The notes: generated from the letters alone by a model not told the origin. A stretch of 56,762 nucleotides of DNA from an uncultured Ruminococcus sp. (GCA_902789345.1 CADANT010000005.1:1-56762), one strand, 5' to 3'. Shown: positions 6,262 to 15,382, counted from the first letter of the stretch. Numbers and translations: made by a program.

Positions 6262-7918
6262 TTATTTGCTTGAATACCTGGCAGAAATCGAAGCTGGCAG
6301 AATAACTGTAGGTCAAGAGTTATACCAAGAATTAAAAAATCTCGAGGACGATATAAAGCACGACGACGAATATGTGTTTATCCCACAGAGGGCAGAAAAA
6401 CGAATTAAGTTTATTGAGGGAATATGTCGGATGACCAAGGCACCGTTTTATGGCCAACCTCTCTCCCTCCTACTGTGGGAAAAGGCGTTTATAGAAACGA
6501 TGTACGGCTTTGTTGATAGCCGCACACAGAAGTTTGACCGTTTTAAAAAGGTGCTTATGATGATAGGCAGAAAAAACGGTAAAACAGAATTTATGTCAGC
6601 TATTGCTTGTGCAGAATGGGTGTGTGGTGCTAGAGGGTCGCAGATTGTATGTGCGTCGATGAACGATGAAAATGCGGGAATTGCGTATGATACGATAGAT
6701 GAAATGCGAATGCAGTTTGACCCACAAAACACTGACACCTGGCGAAATCGCAAGGGTTTAAAAAACCTTGTCACAGGTTCGTCGATATTTAAGATGTCTG
6801 ATGAGCAAAAACACATCGACGGAAAAAATATTGACTTTGCGATTATTGACGAGGAGCACGAGCTTAAAGATAACAGATTGTATATGGCAATAAGCCAGTC
6901 ACAGTCGGTTAAGGAAAATCCGAAAATTGTCAGTATAACCACAAACGGTTTTATTACTGACGGCTTTTTGGACAGTGAATTAGAAAAGGCACGAGCTGTT
7001 ATTAACGGCGAAGATACAAGCCTGGCTGGGCGGCGTTTTTTACCTTGGCTGTACACCCAGGACAGTGAAGAGGAAATTTGGCAGGACGAAAGCTCCTGGA
7101 TAAAAAGTAATCCCTCCCTTGGTGTGGTTAAAAGGGTTGATTATCTGCGTGAGCAGGTTGACCTTGCGAAAAAGTCTAAAACCGACAGGGTGTTTGTTTT
7201 GGCCAAAGACTTTAACATACATCAAAACACCGCAGAGAGCTGGCTAAACCAAGAGGACTACGATTATCCGGCGACATTTGACCTTGAAGAATTTAGGGGA
7301 TGTCAATGCTTAGCCGCTGTGGACCTTGCAGAAACAACAGACCTTTGCTCGGTTAAGATTTTGTTAATGCGTAAAGGCAGCAGGGTTAAATATGTTTATT
7401 CACATTATTTTATACCTGCAACCAAAATCGGAACAGATGTTTCAGCAGGGGCTAAATACGAACAGTGGGTAGCTGATGGATACGTTACTGTTGCCGGTGA
7501 TAATATGGTCGATGAAAGCTTTATTGCAAATTGGTTTTATGAAACGCTGTACCAGCAGTATGGCATAATGTTGTACAAGCTAGGTTACGACCAAAAATTT
7601 GCATTGTCATTTATAAATCAAATGGTCAATTATGGCTGGCAAAAAAACACTGATTTAATAATGCTGCAGCAAGGTACAGCATTAGGTGGAGCGTTAAAAA
7701 AAGCTGAAACTGATTTTAGTTGCAAATATATCAATTACAACGAAAACCCTGTTGACCGTTGGTGCTTTGAAAACGCAAAGTTGAAAGTAAATAGTTACCA
7801 AGTCGGAATGCTTGTGAAATCTGAAAGTCAAAAAAGAATAGACGGCGCTGTAACCCTTGTAATGCTTGAAGAGATGTACAGCCGCTATGCTAACGATTTT
7901 CAAAATTTATTAAATTGA
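6254..7918 (+). CDS. terL: Terminase large subunit
   Basis: The 554-residue packaging motor has an N-terminal ATPase with Walker A G-R-K-N-G-K-T at residues 105-111 and Walker B F-A-I-I-D-E-E near 195-201, where the second acid is the catalytic glutamate. The C-terminal RNase-H-like nuclease begins with A-A-V-D-L-A near residue 353. Length and motif order match the Terminase_1 (HK97/P27-partner) group. The enzyme cuts concatemers and drives DNA into the prohead through the portal. It overlaps both the small subunit and the portal frame, as is usual. Confidence 0.95.
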   Translation: MNSYLLEYLAEIEAGRITVGQELYQELKNLEDDIKHDDEYVFIPQRAEKRIKFIEGICRMTKAPFYGQPLSLLLWEKAFIETMYGFVDSRTQKFDRFKKVLMMIGRKNGKTEFMSAIACAEWVCGARGSQIVCASMNDENAGIAYDTIDEMRMQFDPQNTDTWRNRKGLKNLVTGSSIFKMSDEQKHIDGKNIDFAIIDEEHELKDNRLYMAISQSQSVKENPKIVSITTNGFITDGFLDSELEKARAVINGEDTSLAGRRFLPWLYTQDSEEEIWQDESSWIKSNPSLGVVKRVDYLREQVDLAKKSKTDRVFVLAKDFNIHQNTAESWLNQEDYDYPATFDLEEFRGCQCLAAVDLAETTDLCSVKILLMRKGSRVKYVYSHYFIPATKIGTDVSAGAKYEQWVADGYVTVAGDNMVDESFIANWFYETLYQQYGIMLYKLGYDQKFALSFINQMVNYGWQKNTDLIMLQQGTALGGALKKAETDFSCKYINYNENPVDRWCFENAKLKVNSYQVGMLVKSESQKRIDGAVTLVMLEEMYSRYANDFQNLLN

Positions 7919-9180
7919 GAAAGGTGGTGAGAAACATTAATGTTTTTAAAAAGCTGTTACAAAGATTTAGCAAAAACTACACTTATGTAAAGCTGCTTAA
8001 CGGCAGCACTCCAGCTTTCTCAAACTTTGGCTCGGATATTCTTGCGTCGGATGTGGTTATGCAGTGTATTTCTTGTATCGCAAGTGAGGTTTCTAAACTT
8101 CGTCCACAGCACACAAGGGATATTGGTTATGACACCATACCAATATCAGACGATTTTCAGAAACTCCTTGAAAATCCTAATCCGAGGATGACTTCGGCGG
8201 ATTTTTTGGAAAAAATTTGTTTTATGCTTTTGAGTACAGATAACTGCTATGTTATTCCGATTTTTGACGAATTTACAAATGCAGTTACTGGCGAAACAAG
8301 GCGAGTGTATAAGGCACTCTATCCAATCAACCCTCGACTTGTTGAACTGATTGAAGATAGTGCCGGTACAGAATATTTAAGATTTAGTTTTGCAAACGGC
8401 GACCGAATTGTTGTCAACTATGATGATGTTATCCACATTAGGATGAATTTTTCGGCTAATGAATTTGCCGGCGGTGATTATGCCGGCAGGAAAAACAATA
8501 CTGCGCTGCTGAAAATTTTACAGGTCAACGAAACATTGGTTGAGGGCGTCGCAAATGCTGTAAAAGCAAATTACGGTATTACAGGCATTGTAAAAACGAA
8601 TACAATGCTTGCTGACGAAAAACGTACAAAGGTTGTAAATGAGTTTGTTGATACTATTGAAAGCAACTCACGAAAAATCGGCGTGCTTGACTTACAGCAA
8701 GAATTCCAACAGTTAAACGCTGAGACAAAGTTTGTTGATAAAGATACACTGGAATTTATTGATAAGAAAATTTGCAGGAGTTTTAAAATGTGTTTGCCGG
8801 TGCTAGAGGCAAACTATACGACGGCCCAGTATACAGCGTTTTATCAAACTTGTATTGAGCCGATAGTCATACGGCTATCGCAGGCATTTACGAAAGCGTT
8901 GTTTAACGGAAATCAGAGGTCACGAGGAAATAAAATACAGTTTTACCCAAAAGACCTTGTATTTTTAGATATGCAACAAACTATTGAGGTTATGCGTATT
9001 TTAGGTGACGCCGGAAGTGTCTTTGAAAACGAGAAAAGGCAAGCTTTTGGTTTACCTCCTCTCGCTGAGCTAGAAGGCGTGAGAATGCAGAGTTTGAATT
9101 ATGTTAATGTAAACGACGCAAGACAATACCAAGTAGGACAGACAGGAGGTGAAAACGGTGCAGAAACAGGTCAAACTTAA
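7915..9180 (+). CDS. Portal protein, HK97 type
   Basis: The 421-residue protein matches HK97-type portals: early S-D-I-L-A-S-D-V-V-M-Q-C-I segment, N-P-N-P-R-M-T near residues 83-89, D-N-C-Y-V-I-P strand, and the A-N-Y-T-T-A-Q-Y wing motif around residues 300-307. Portals form the dodecameric DNA channel at one capsid vertex. The start is uncertain: TTG 7915 opens the frame, but the AAAGGTGGTG site suggests initiation at GTG 7927 or even an ATT a few codons later. The 3' end overlaps the protease gene by 23 bases. Confidence 0.92.
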   Translation: MRKVVRNINVFKKLLQRFSKNYTYVKLLNGSTPAFSNFGSDILASDVVMQCISCIASEVSKLRPQHTRDIGYDTIPISDDFQKLLENPNPRMTSADFLEKICFMLLSTDNCYVIPIFDEFTNAVTGETRRVYKALYPINPRLVELIEDSAGTEYLRFSFANGDRIVVNYDDVIHIRMNFSANEFAGGDYAGRKNNTALLKILQVNETLVEGVANAVKANYGITGIVKTNTMLADEKRTKVVNEFVDTIESNSRKIGVLDLQQEFQQLNAETKFVDKDTLEFIDKKICRSFKMCLPVLEANYTTAQYTAFYQTCIEPIVIRLSQAFTKALFNGNQRSRGNKIQFYPKDLVFLDMQQTIEVMRILGDAGSVFENEKRQAFGLPPLAELEGVRMQSLNYVNVNDARQYQVGQTGGENGAETGQT

Positions 9181-9853
9181 AAACGGCACAATTACATTTA
9201 AAGCACAGGATAACAGCGATTCAGCAGAGCTGACATTCTATGGCGACATCTGTATGGATGTTTACAGCAAATGGAGCAACACTGACAGGTGCCCCGTAGA
9301 TGTTGCTAATTTGCTTAGTAATTTAGATAATTACAAGTCAGTAAATATCCACATTAATTCGGGTGGTGGCGACGCTTTTGGTGGTATTGCAATTTACAAC
9401 CTGCTTAAATCTTACGCAGGACATAAAACGGTTTATATTGACGGTTTAGCAGCAAGTGCTGCGTCTATTATTGCAATGGCGGGCGACAAAATCGTAATGC
9501 CAACATCAGCACAGTTTATGATCCATAGTCCGTCTGCGTGTGGTTATGGTAACGCAGATGATATGAGAAAATTAGCTGAAGCTTTGGATAATTGCGAAGA
9601 AAGCATTTTAAATGTATATTACGAAAATCTTGCCGACGGTGTGAATAAGGAAACTATCGCGGAAATGGTTGCAGCAGAAACTTGGCTTACAGCTGATAAA
9701 GCACAGCAATATTTTAAAAATATTGAGGTTGAGCGCAGAAATATAAGTCCGCAGAATTGCGGTTCGCAGTTTTATAATTTTTATAAAAATGCACCGACGC
9801 AGGCTAAAGATGATGTAACCGAGGAGCTAAAAAAGCTTTTAATTATTTACTAG
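9158..9853 (+). CDS. Head maturation protease, ClpP-like
   Basis: Start set at GTG 9158, six bases after a perfect AGGAGGTG site; the GTG at 9149 lies inside that site. The protein has a ClpP/S14 serine protease fold: N-S-G-G-G-D-A-F-G oxyanion-loop segment near residues 66-74, catalytic serine in G-L-A-A-S-A-A-S near residue 100 and catalytic histidine in F-M-I-H-S-P-S near residue 122. The C-terminal 40 residues extend beyond the core. It trims the scaffold part of the capsid protein encoded next, in normal HK97-type order. Confidence 0.93.
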   Translation: MQKQVKLKNGTITFKAQDNSDSAELTFYGDICMDVYSKWSNTDRCPVDVANLLSNLDNYKSVNIHINSGGGDAFGGIAIYNLLKSYAGHKTVYIDGLAASAASIIAMAGDKIVMPTSAQFMIHSPSACGYGNADDMRKLAEALDNCEESILNVYYENLADGVNKETIAEMVAAETWLTADKAQQYFKNIEVERRNISPQNCGSQFYNFYKNAPTQAKDDVTEELKKLLIIY

Positions 9854-9867
9854 GAGGATATATAAAA

Positions 9868-11094
9868 ATGAAAATGAAAAAGTATTTTGAAAACAGAATT
9901 GAAACTTTGCAGAATAAGCGCACAGAGCTTAAAAACGGTATTGAAAACTTGTCAGCTGAGGAAATCAAGGATAGATTTTCACAGATAGACAATATCGATA
10001 CAGAAATTGCTGACTGTAAGGCACAGCTTACAGAAATTGAGAACGCTTGGCAGGCACAGCAGAATCCACAGCCACAGGGTGGTGTGAATGTTAAGGGCAC
10101 AGCAGGTGGCACAGTTGTAACAGATAAGTTTAACACAGCTGAGTATAAAAATAAGTTTATGGACTTTTTCTGCCGCGGTACAAAAATCAAGAACGAAGCC
10201 GGCACAACAACTACAACAGAGGCGTCAGCTGTTATTCCTACAGAGCTGTCAACCGAGATTATTCAAAAGGTTGAGAGCTATGGCAACCTTTATGCTAAGG
10301 TTACCAAGACAAATATTAAGGTCGGCTACTCTATTCCGGTACTGTCACTGAAGCCAACAGCGACTTGGTTTGGTGAGAGTTCGGCAACAACTAGCGCACA
10401 GAAGCTTAAGGCTGACGAAAAGATTACCTTTAGTGCATACGGCCTTGAGGTTAAGGTTAGCCGCTCGTTATTTGTTGAAGTAATGGCATACGACCAGTTT
10501 AAGGCATTGTTTGTGCCTCTGATGACCGAGGCAATAGTCAAGGCTATTGAGGGTGCTATTGTAAATGGTAGTGGTACAGATAAGCCGCTGGGTATTACTA
10601 AGGACACAAGAGTACCAACTGGCAATGTTATCTCACTAACCGAGGCAGAGTTTAAGTCCTGGGAGGCTTGGCAGAAAAAGGTTGTTGCTAAGATTAAGAA
10701 ATCTTATCAGCACGGCGAATTTATTATGGAGCAGAGCACATATAGCGGTTACATCAACGGTATGGTAGACGCTGACGGTCAGCCGATTGCACGCACAAAC
10801 TACGGCATTGACAATGGTGAGACTTACTACTTTGCAGGTAAGCATGTTGAGACAACCGAGGACGATATTATTAAGTCATTTGACAGCGCTGCTGTTGGTG
10901 ATGTTGTGGCAATTTTCTGCGACCTTAAAAATTATGTCCTAAACAGCAACCTACAGATTACTGCAGGTGAGTGGTACGACCACGATACCCACGAAACTAA
11001 AAATAATATGTTGCTTGTTTGCGACGGTAAGCTTGCTGACGCAAATGGCGTTTACTTGATTAAAAAGGCCGCAACTCCTAGCTCAGGTGAATAA
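9868..11094 (+). CDS. Major capsid protein, HK97 fold with N-terminal scaffold domain
   Basis: The 408-residue protein opens with a charged coiled coil (residues 1-62) typical of the delta/scaffold domain, a Gln/Pro linker, then the HK97 fold from about residue 95: V-I-P-T-E-L-S segment, an E-V-K-V-S-R-S-L strand, G-S-G-T-D-K-P-L-G-I near 231-240 and a C-terminal Y-V-L-N-S-N-L region. The scaffold is presumably cut off by the ClpP-like protease upstream. GGAGG lies at a good distance from ATG 9868; a second ATG two codons later is also possible. Confidence 0.95.
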   Translation: MKMKKYFENRIETLQNKRTELKNGIENLSAEEIKDRFSQIDNIDTEIADCKAQLTEIENAWQAQQNPQPQGGVNVKGTAGGTVVTDKFNTAEYKNKFMDFFCRGTKIKNEAGTTTTTEASAVIPTELSTEIIQKVESYGNLYAKVTKTNIKVGYSIPVLSLKPTATWFGESSATTSAQKLKADEKITFSAYGLEVKVSRSLFVEVMAYDQFKALFVPLMTEAIVKAIEGAIVNGSGTDKPLGITKDTRVPTGNVISLTEAEFKSWEAWQKKVVAKIKKSYQHGEFIMEQSTYSGYINGMVDADGQPIARTNYGIDNGETYYFAGKHVETTEDDIIKSFDSAAVGDVVAIFCDLKNYVLNSNLQITAGEWYDHDTHETKNNMLLVCDGKLADANGVYLIKKAATPSSGE

Positions 11095-11106
11095 GGGTGA
11101 TGTTTT

Positions 11107-11955
11107 ATGACGATTGACGAAATCGCAGTTAAAGTGTCACTATTACTGCAACGCTCAACCGACGAAAGTTTCCTTTCTGTTCTGCCTCTGTATTGCACAG
11201 AGGCACAGCAGATTATAAAAAACGCTGGTGTTAAAGATACCGTAGCCGAGAGTGCAAAAGCTGTCGGAGTTATTGCTCGTGGTGTGCTTGACCTGTGGAA
11301 TTTTGGTGCTGGTGAGGGTAAGTTTTCACCGCTGTTTTTTCAACTTGTCGAGCAGCTAAAATATGACGACGGTACCAACGGCAAGTTAATCCTTGATGTG
11401 GAGCAAGGTGACGGCTGGTTTAAGCTAAAATATACTGACGGCACCGAGAGCGAGGAAATCCCTTGTGTAGGTAAGCCTGGGCCTCAAGGGGAACAAGGTC
11501 CCCAAGGTGAAAAAGGCGACCCTGGCCCTGCTGGTCCTGTTGGCCCGCAAGGTGCACAGGGCGAACAGGGAGAACAAGGATTGCAAGGTCCAGCGGGACC
11601 ACAGGGCGAGCCTGGCAATGACTATGTGCTCACAGATAATGACAAGCAAGACATCGCTCAACTTATACAAAACGAAGTACGCACGGAAACAGACACTCCA
11701 CTAGTTACTAATGTCGAATATTACCTTGGTACTCGAGATAAGGTAACTCTAATTTTTGATCCAAATAATCGTAAAATAAAACCGGGTGATACTATTTATG
11801 TAAACTTCACATCAGGCGATACACCAACGATACTTTCGTCTTCGGCTTGCAAGGGTTTAAAAAGTTTTGTGCCGAATGCTAACTCTATATGCGAAATACA
11901 CGCACAGTACGACGGCTCACGCTGGGTTTGTCTGACTGCTCAAACAGAGGTGTAA
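11107..11955 (+). CDS. gp6-like head-tail connector fused to a collagen-like fibre segment
   Basis: This 282-residue protein combines two unlike parts. Residues 1-88 resemble gp6-type head-tail connectors: M-T-I-D-E-I start, a helical bundle and the [14 protein letters not shown] segment before L-V-E-Q-L. Residues 122-169 are 16 uninterrupted Gly-X-Y triplets (G-K-P through G-E-P), a collagen-like triple helix. [10 protein letters not shown] linker and a beta-rich C-terminal domain follow, as in phage fibres. Position directly after the capsid fits the connector; the collagen half and the fibre and lysis genes behind it do not. It could be a capsid-neck fibre or a recombination product. Confidence 0.72.
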   Translation: MTIDEIAVKVSLLLQRSTDESFLSVLPLYCTEAQQIIKNAGVKDTVAESAKAVGVIARGVLDLWNFGAGEGKFSPLFFQLVEQLKYDDGTNGKLILDVEQGDGWFKLKYTDGTESEEIPCVGKPGPQGEQGPQGEKGDPGPAGPVGPQGAQGEQGEQGLQGPAGPQGEPGNDYVLTDNDKQDIAQLIQNEVRTETDTPLVTNVEYYLGTRDKVTLIFDPNNRKIKPGDTIYVNFTSGDTPTILSSSACKGLKSFVPNANSICEIHAQYDGSRWVCLTAQTEV

Positions 11956-11958
11956 GTG

Positions 11959-12567
11959 ATGATTAGCAGAAGAAGATTTATGGGACGATCACAGCAGAGC
12001 CTATATACCGAACTCGAATATATTGAAAGCACAGGAACACAGTACATTGATACTAAATATGTATGCAGTAATGATACAAAAATTGAAATTGATTTTACTG
12101 TAGTCAATTTCGATACAAGACTAAATGCTTTGTTTGGTATTATTGATGTTAGTGTCGGGGCTAATTCGTATTTCTACAGCTGGATAAATAATAAAAAACT
12201 ACAACTCCGTTTTGGTCCAGTCGGCAAAACTACGTCAACTGAACTTGAAATAGGACAGAGATATGTTTTAATTCAAGGTAAGCAAACGGCGAATGTGAAT
12301 GATGTTGAACTAGGCGGTTGGTCTAATGGCTTAACTAAAGCAACAAACAGTATATTTTTGATGGCGTTAAGAAATAACACAATTGCGAGTTATCAATTTA
12401 AAGGCAGGATATATGGTTTTAAAATTTATGAAAACGATATATTGGCTATGGATTTGATACCTGTTTTTGATAATAAAATAGGAGTTGCTTGTATGTATGA
12501 CAAAATCAGTAATGAGTTTTTATATAACAAAGGAACTGGGGATTTTTCATACGCATACAAACAGTAG
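11959..12567 (+). CDS. LamG/concanavalin-like phage fibre protein
   Basis: ATG 11959 is preferred over GTG 11956 because of spacing to the GAGGTG site. The 202-residue protein begins with basic residues and then the L-E-Y-I-E-S-T-G-T-Q-Y-I-D-T strand common in gut-phage fibre and surface proteins with a concanavalin-like jelly roll. It ends with K-I-Y-E-N-D-I-L, a P-V-F-D-N segment, M-Y-D-K and G-T-G-D-F, the characteristic closing motif. Such domains bind glycans, so it may be part of a receptor-binding fibre with the collagen protein upstream. The start codon nearly touches the previous stop. Confidence 0.75.
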   Translation: MISRRRFMGRSQQSLYTELEYIESTGTQYIDTKYVCSNDTKIEIDFTVVNFDTRLNALFGIIDVSVGANSYFYSWINNKKLQLRFGPVGKTTSTELEIGQRYVLIQGKQTANVNDVELGGWSNGLTKATNSIFLMALRNNTIASYQFKGRIYGFKIYENDILAMDLIPVFDNKIGVACMYDKISNEFLYNKGTGDFSYAYKQ

Positions 12568-12582
12568 TAAAGGAGCGATTAA

Positions 12583-12915
12583 ATGTACGGTAAGATAATA
12601 GATAACAGATTACAGATAGCGCCCAATCCAGTTGTTATAGATGATAAGACTATTGCCAATCCATCCGGTGATATTTTGACGCAGTTGGGCTATCTACCAG
12701 TAGTCACAAAAAACGAACCAGCTTTTGCTGACGGATATTACTATAAATCTGTATATACTGAAAATGAGGGTAAGATATATCAGGACTGGGAAAAACACAA
12801 ACTCGAAGAAGAAAACGACGAGATGGCTCAAATCAAGAAGCAAGTAAATGGAAACACAGAACAGATAACCGCCACTCAAGAGGCTCTATGTGAACTTTAT
12901 GAGGCAGTTGTATGA
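12583..12915 (+). CDS. Small phage fibre-associated protein
   Basis: The 110-residue protein has N-P-S-G near residues 27-30, an L-G-Y-L-P-V strand and a C-terminal coiled coil (residues 75-105) ending in a Q-I-T-A-T-Q-E-A-L helix. Similar small proteins occur between tail-fibre genes and the CD1375-like gene in Clostridia prophages. Function unknown; a fibre trimerisation or chaperone role is an inference from the coiled coil and neighbours. It has a clear AAAGGAGCG site before ATG 12583. Confidence 0.6.
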   Translation: MYGKIIDNRLQIAPNPVVIDDKTIANPSGDILTQLGYLPVVTKNEPAFADGYYYKSVYTENEGKIYQDWEKHKLEEENDEMAQIKKQVNGNTEQITATQEALCELYEAVV

Positions 12916-12955
12916 TGTAATTATATTTTTGTTAAACGAAAAGGAGGTGAAAACC

Positions 12956-13084
12956 GTGGCAGTTATATACGCTACTCTTATCATAAAGGGTAAGAGAACC
13001 TTTAAATCTGTACCAAACAGACTTAAAGATGAAGTTAAGGAAATATTGACATCTCTTGAATGTGAAAATCTAGTAGAGGAGTGA
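12956..13084 (+). CDS. CD1375/XkdX-like small phage protein
   Basis: A perfect AAGGAGGTG site places the start at GTG 12956 and gives a 42-residue protein beginning A-V-I-Y-A-T-L-I-I-K-G-K-R-T-F. Short proteins of this type (CD1375-like, comparable to XkdX) lie between fibre and lysis genes in many Firmicutes prophages. The body has a Y-A-x-L-I-x-x-G-x-x-T-F-x-x-V-P pattern and one C-terminal helix. Its role is unknown. It leads directly into the endolysin gene. Confidence 0.65.
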   Translation: MAVIYATLIIKGKRTFKSVPNRLKDEVKEILTSLECENLVEE

Positions 13085-13090
13085 TTTTAA

Positions 13091-14083
13091 ATGTCGAAAA
13101 TTAAAGATATGACAAACCTTGCGTTAAAGCAGCTCGGAAATGGTTACTCCAAATACTGTGCATACACAGGCACTTACTCAGAATGGTGTGCGTCGTTTGT
13201 ATCCTGGCTTGCAGGTCAAAATGATTTAATAGGCAAGTGCTTTATTGAGACAACAGGTGCCGGCTCAATGCCGAGGGGTTGTGTACCGCTTGGTTACGGT
13301 GAGTTTTTTATTAAGGGTGCAAAACCTCCGCAGGAGGGTGACTGTATACTGTTTAGGTACGGCGGCACATACAGCGACCGGTACCACAGTGACCATATCG
13401 GCTATGTTTACAAAGTGGTCGGTAACTATGTATACACCGTGGAGGGTAATGTTGATTGCAGCTCTTATAATTGGAGTTACCAAAACACGAGGGTTAGTGC
13501 AAAATGTCGTACGCTGTCAACCGATAGTGTGTATGCATTTTACAGACCAAAATACCCTGACACAGCAACAGGAGGCGAGGACGAAATGAATTTTAAAAAA
13601 GGCGACAAGTCAGACGGCGTATTGGCGCTAAAAGCACTGATACAGCAGGCTTATAATCTTGGCGTTATAAAAAATACTTGTGACAATACTAACAGTTTTG
13701 GCGGTGGCACATACAAAGCTGTGCTTGAGGTACAAAAAAAGTACAAGCTTGAGCAGGACGGCATTGCAGGTACTAAGACTATTACTGCTCTGCGCAACGC
13801 TATAAACAGTGCTATCAGCAGCTCAAAGCGTTTTAAAGAAATGCACACAGGCGATTGGAATGTAGGCGTGCAAAGCTATAAAGCTGTATGTGATGTTGCA
13901 AGACGCCTTAAATTAATTAATGCAAAGACTGACACTAAGCTGGGCTTTGGCGACGGTACTGCAAAGGCTACAAAGCAGATACAGGCGCTCATCGGCGAAA
14001 AGCAGACAGGAATTGCTACTGAATATACAATTTCTCACGCCCGTGTAGCCATTAACAATGCGCTTGATAAGCAGCTGAAATGA
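13091..14083 (+). CDS. Endolysin: CHAP-like amidase/peptidase with two wall-binding repeats
   Basis: The 330-residue protein has an N-terminal CHAP/NlpC-like domain: S-E-W-C-A-S-F-V-S-W with candidate catalytic Cys33, and H-S-D-H-I-G-Y-V with His102 as the likely partner. From about residue 165 there are two peptidoglycan-binding-like repeats, the first with G-D-K-S-D-G-V and G-I-A-G-T-K-T, the second with G-D-W-N-V-G-V and G-F-G-D-G-T. It cuts the host wall at lysis. There is no signal peptide, consistent with release through the holin encoded just downstream. Its place between capsid and head-closure genes is unusual. Confidence 0.85.
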   Translation: MSKIKDMTNLALKQLGNGYSKYCAYTGTYSEWCASFVSWLAGQNDLIGKCFIETTGAGSMPRGCVPLGYGEFFIKGAKPPQEGDCILFRYGGTYSDRYHSDHIGYVYKVVGNYVYTVEGNVDCSSYNWSYQNTRVSAKCRTLSTDSVYAFYRPKYPDTATGGEDEMNFKKGDKSDGVLALKALIQQAYNLGVIKNTCDNTNSFGGGTYKAVLEVQKKYKLEQDGIAGTKTITALRNAINSAISSSKRFKEMHTGDWNVGVQSYKAVCDVARRLKLINAKTDTKLGFGDGTAKATKQIQALIGEKQTGIATEYTISHARVAINNALDKQLK

Positions 14084-14337
14084 GTGTGGTAAGCTTGGAG
14101 GCAATAATCGTAGCACTAATCAGTCTTGCAGGCTCTGCAGTCGGTAGTTTATTTGGCATTGTGGTAAACTCTAAACTAACAAATTACCGCCTAGAGCAGC
14201 TAGAAAACCGTGTTAATAAACACAACAATTTAATCGAGCGCACGTATGACCTCGAAAAGGTCACTCGTGTGCAGGCAGAAAAAATTGCAGTGGCAAACCA
14301 CCGCATTGACGACCTCGAAAGGAAGTGCGAAAAATGA
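14080..14337 (+). CDS. Small membrane protein with coiled-coil tail (XhlA/holin-accessory type)
   Basis: This 85-residue protein has one N-terminal membrane helix (about residues 6-30, glycine and alanine rich, S-L-A-G-S-A-V-G-S) and a long charged coiled coil with an L-E-x-x-x-N-K-H-N-N-L segment typical of XhlA-like and similar phage lysis accessories. It overlaps the endolysin stop by four bases (ATGA) and the holin start likewise, forming a tight endolysin-accessory-holin unit. Membrane anchoring with the coil in the cytosol is likely. Confidence 0.7.
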   Translation: MSVVSLEAIIVALISLAGSAVGSLFGIVVNSKLTNYRLEQLENRVNKHNNLIERTYDLEKVTRVQAEKIAVANHRIDDLERKCEK

Positions 14338-14588
14338 TAAATTGGCGAGTGAGATTTAAAAACAAAAATTTTTGGTTAAGCTTTATCCCAGCTATCTTGC
14401 TGTTGGTGCAGGTAACAGCAAATGTTTTTGACTTTAATTTTGATTTTGGCGACCTTGGCAATAAACTTATTGCGGTAGTCAATGCTGTTTTTGTTGTCCT
14501 CTCCCTCCTCGGTGTCGTTACAGACCCAACAACTGCCGGGGTAAGCGACAGCGAGCGTGCATTGACTTACACGCAGCCAAAGGAGTGA
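14334..14588 (+). CDS. Holin, phi LC3 family
   Basis: ATG 14334 overlaps the preceding stop (ATGA) and follows a GGAAG site; the GTG at 14325 is not needed. The 84-residue protein begins M-I-N-W-R-V-R-F-K-N-K-N-F-W, the hallmark of phi LC3 holins, has two membrane helices (about 15-34 and 43-60), G-V-V-T-D-P-T-T-x-G near 61-70 and a polar C-terminus. Holins make the timed membrane holes that let the endolysin reach the wall. Confidence 0.92.
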   Translation: MINWRVRFKNKNFWLSFIPAILLLVQVTANVFDFNFDFGDLGNKLIAVVNAVFVVLSLLGVVTDPTTAGVSDSERALTYTQPKE

Positions 14589-14595
14589 GGGAAAA

Positions 14596-14940
14596 ATGGC
14601 GTATAGTTTTCCACAGCGCTTGAACACACTGTTTTTGCTGATGTTGCCGACAACCAAACGCACTGAATATGGTACGCTTGAAGTCGGTTATACACAAGGC
14701 AATGGCTTTTGGGCTTGCAAGCGCACCTTCGGCGGCACCGAAGAGGTCGTTAATGGCGTCACTGTAATTAAAAATACAGCTGTAGTCGACTGTTATTTTA
14801 ATGATAAAATAACAGCAAACTGCAGGCTCAAAGACAAAGAGGGGCGCTTGTGGCGAATAATTACAGAGCCTGAAAACATCAACGGCGAAAACAAGTATAT
14901 GCAGTTTAAAATCGAAATTATCGAGGGCGTGAATAAGTAA
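14596..14940 (+). CDS. Head closure / head-tail joining protein
   Basis: The 114-residue beta-rich protein sits directly before the gp10-like gene and has the size of phage head-tail joining (SPP1 gp16-like) proteins. It contains Y-G-T-L-E-V-G-Y, a V-V-D-C-Y-F-N-D strand and E-G-R-L-W-R-I-I near residues 81-88. In usual HK97-type order this gene follows the gp6 connector; here a 2.6 kb fibre and lysis block separates them. Assignment rests on order and size more than on motifs. Confidence 0.6.
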   Translation: MAYSFPQRLNTLFLLMLPTTKRTEYGTLEVGYTQGNGFWACKRTFGGTEEVVNGVTVIKNTAVVDCYFNDKITANCRLKDKEGRLWRIITEPENINGENKYMQFKIEIIEGVNK

Positions 14941-14941
14941 T

Positions 14942-15382
14942 ATGTCAAAAAAATGGGGCATTGAGTATGGTGCACTGCAGGGATTTTTGGAGGAATTACG
15001 GCGTCTGGAAGCTGACACAAAAGGCACTGTCGAAAAAGCGCTAGTTGCAACACAAGACTACATAGCTGACCAAGCGGACAAGCACACCGAAGATAAATAC
15101 TTGCCTGCTAAAGGTGAGTTTAAAAGTAATCCATCACAGATTAAATCGGCAATAATTAGAGACCACAAGGTCGAGTGGGAATTGTCAAAAGCACAAATTT
15201 CCGCAGGTTTTGATTTTGCGAAAGCTCCACACTCTATTTACCTGTTAAACGGCACGCAAACAATGGAGCCTGCTAAGGGCTTAAAAAATGCTGTGCAAGG
15301 CGCAAGAGCGAAAAAAGCCGTTGCTGAAATCCAAAAAGACATATTTTTTAAAGCTTGTGAGGAGGCGCACAAAAATGATTGA
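14942..15382 (+). CDS. HK97 gp10-like tail-completion protein
   Basis: A 146-residue protein starting one base after the previous stop. N-terminal helices (K-W-G-I-E-Y-G-A-L-Q-G-F-L-E-E-L, then A-L-V-A-T-Q-D-Y) and a central P-A-K-G-E-F-K-S-N-P segment match HK97 gp10-like proteins, which join the head to the tail tube. It overlaps the next frame by eight bases. Confidence 0.78.
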   Translation: MSKKWGIEYGALQGFLEELRRLEADTKGTVEKALVATQDYIADQADKHTEDKYLPAKGEFKSNPSQIKSAIIRDHKVEWELSKAQISAGFDFAKAPHSIYLLNGTQTMEPAKGLKNAVQGARAKKAVAEIQKDIFFKACEEAHKND

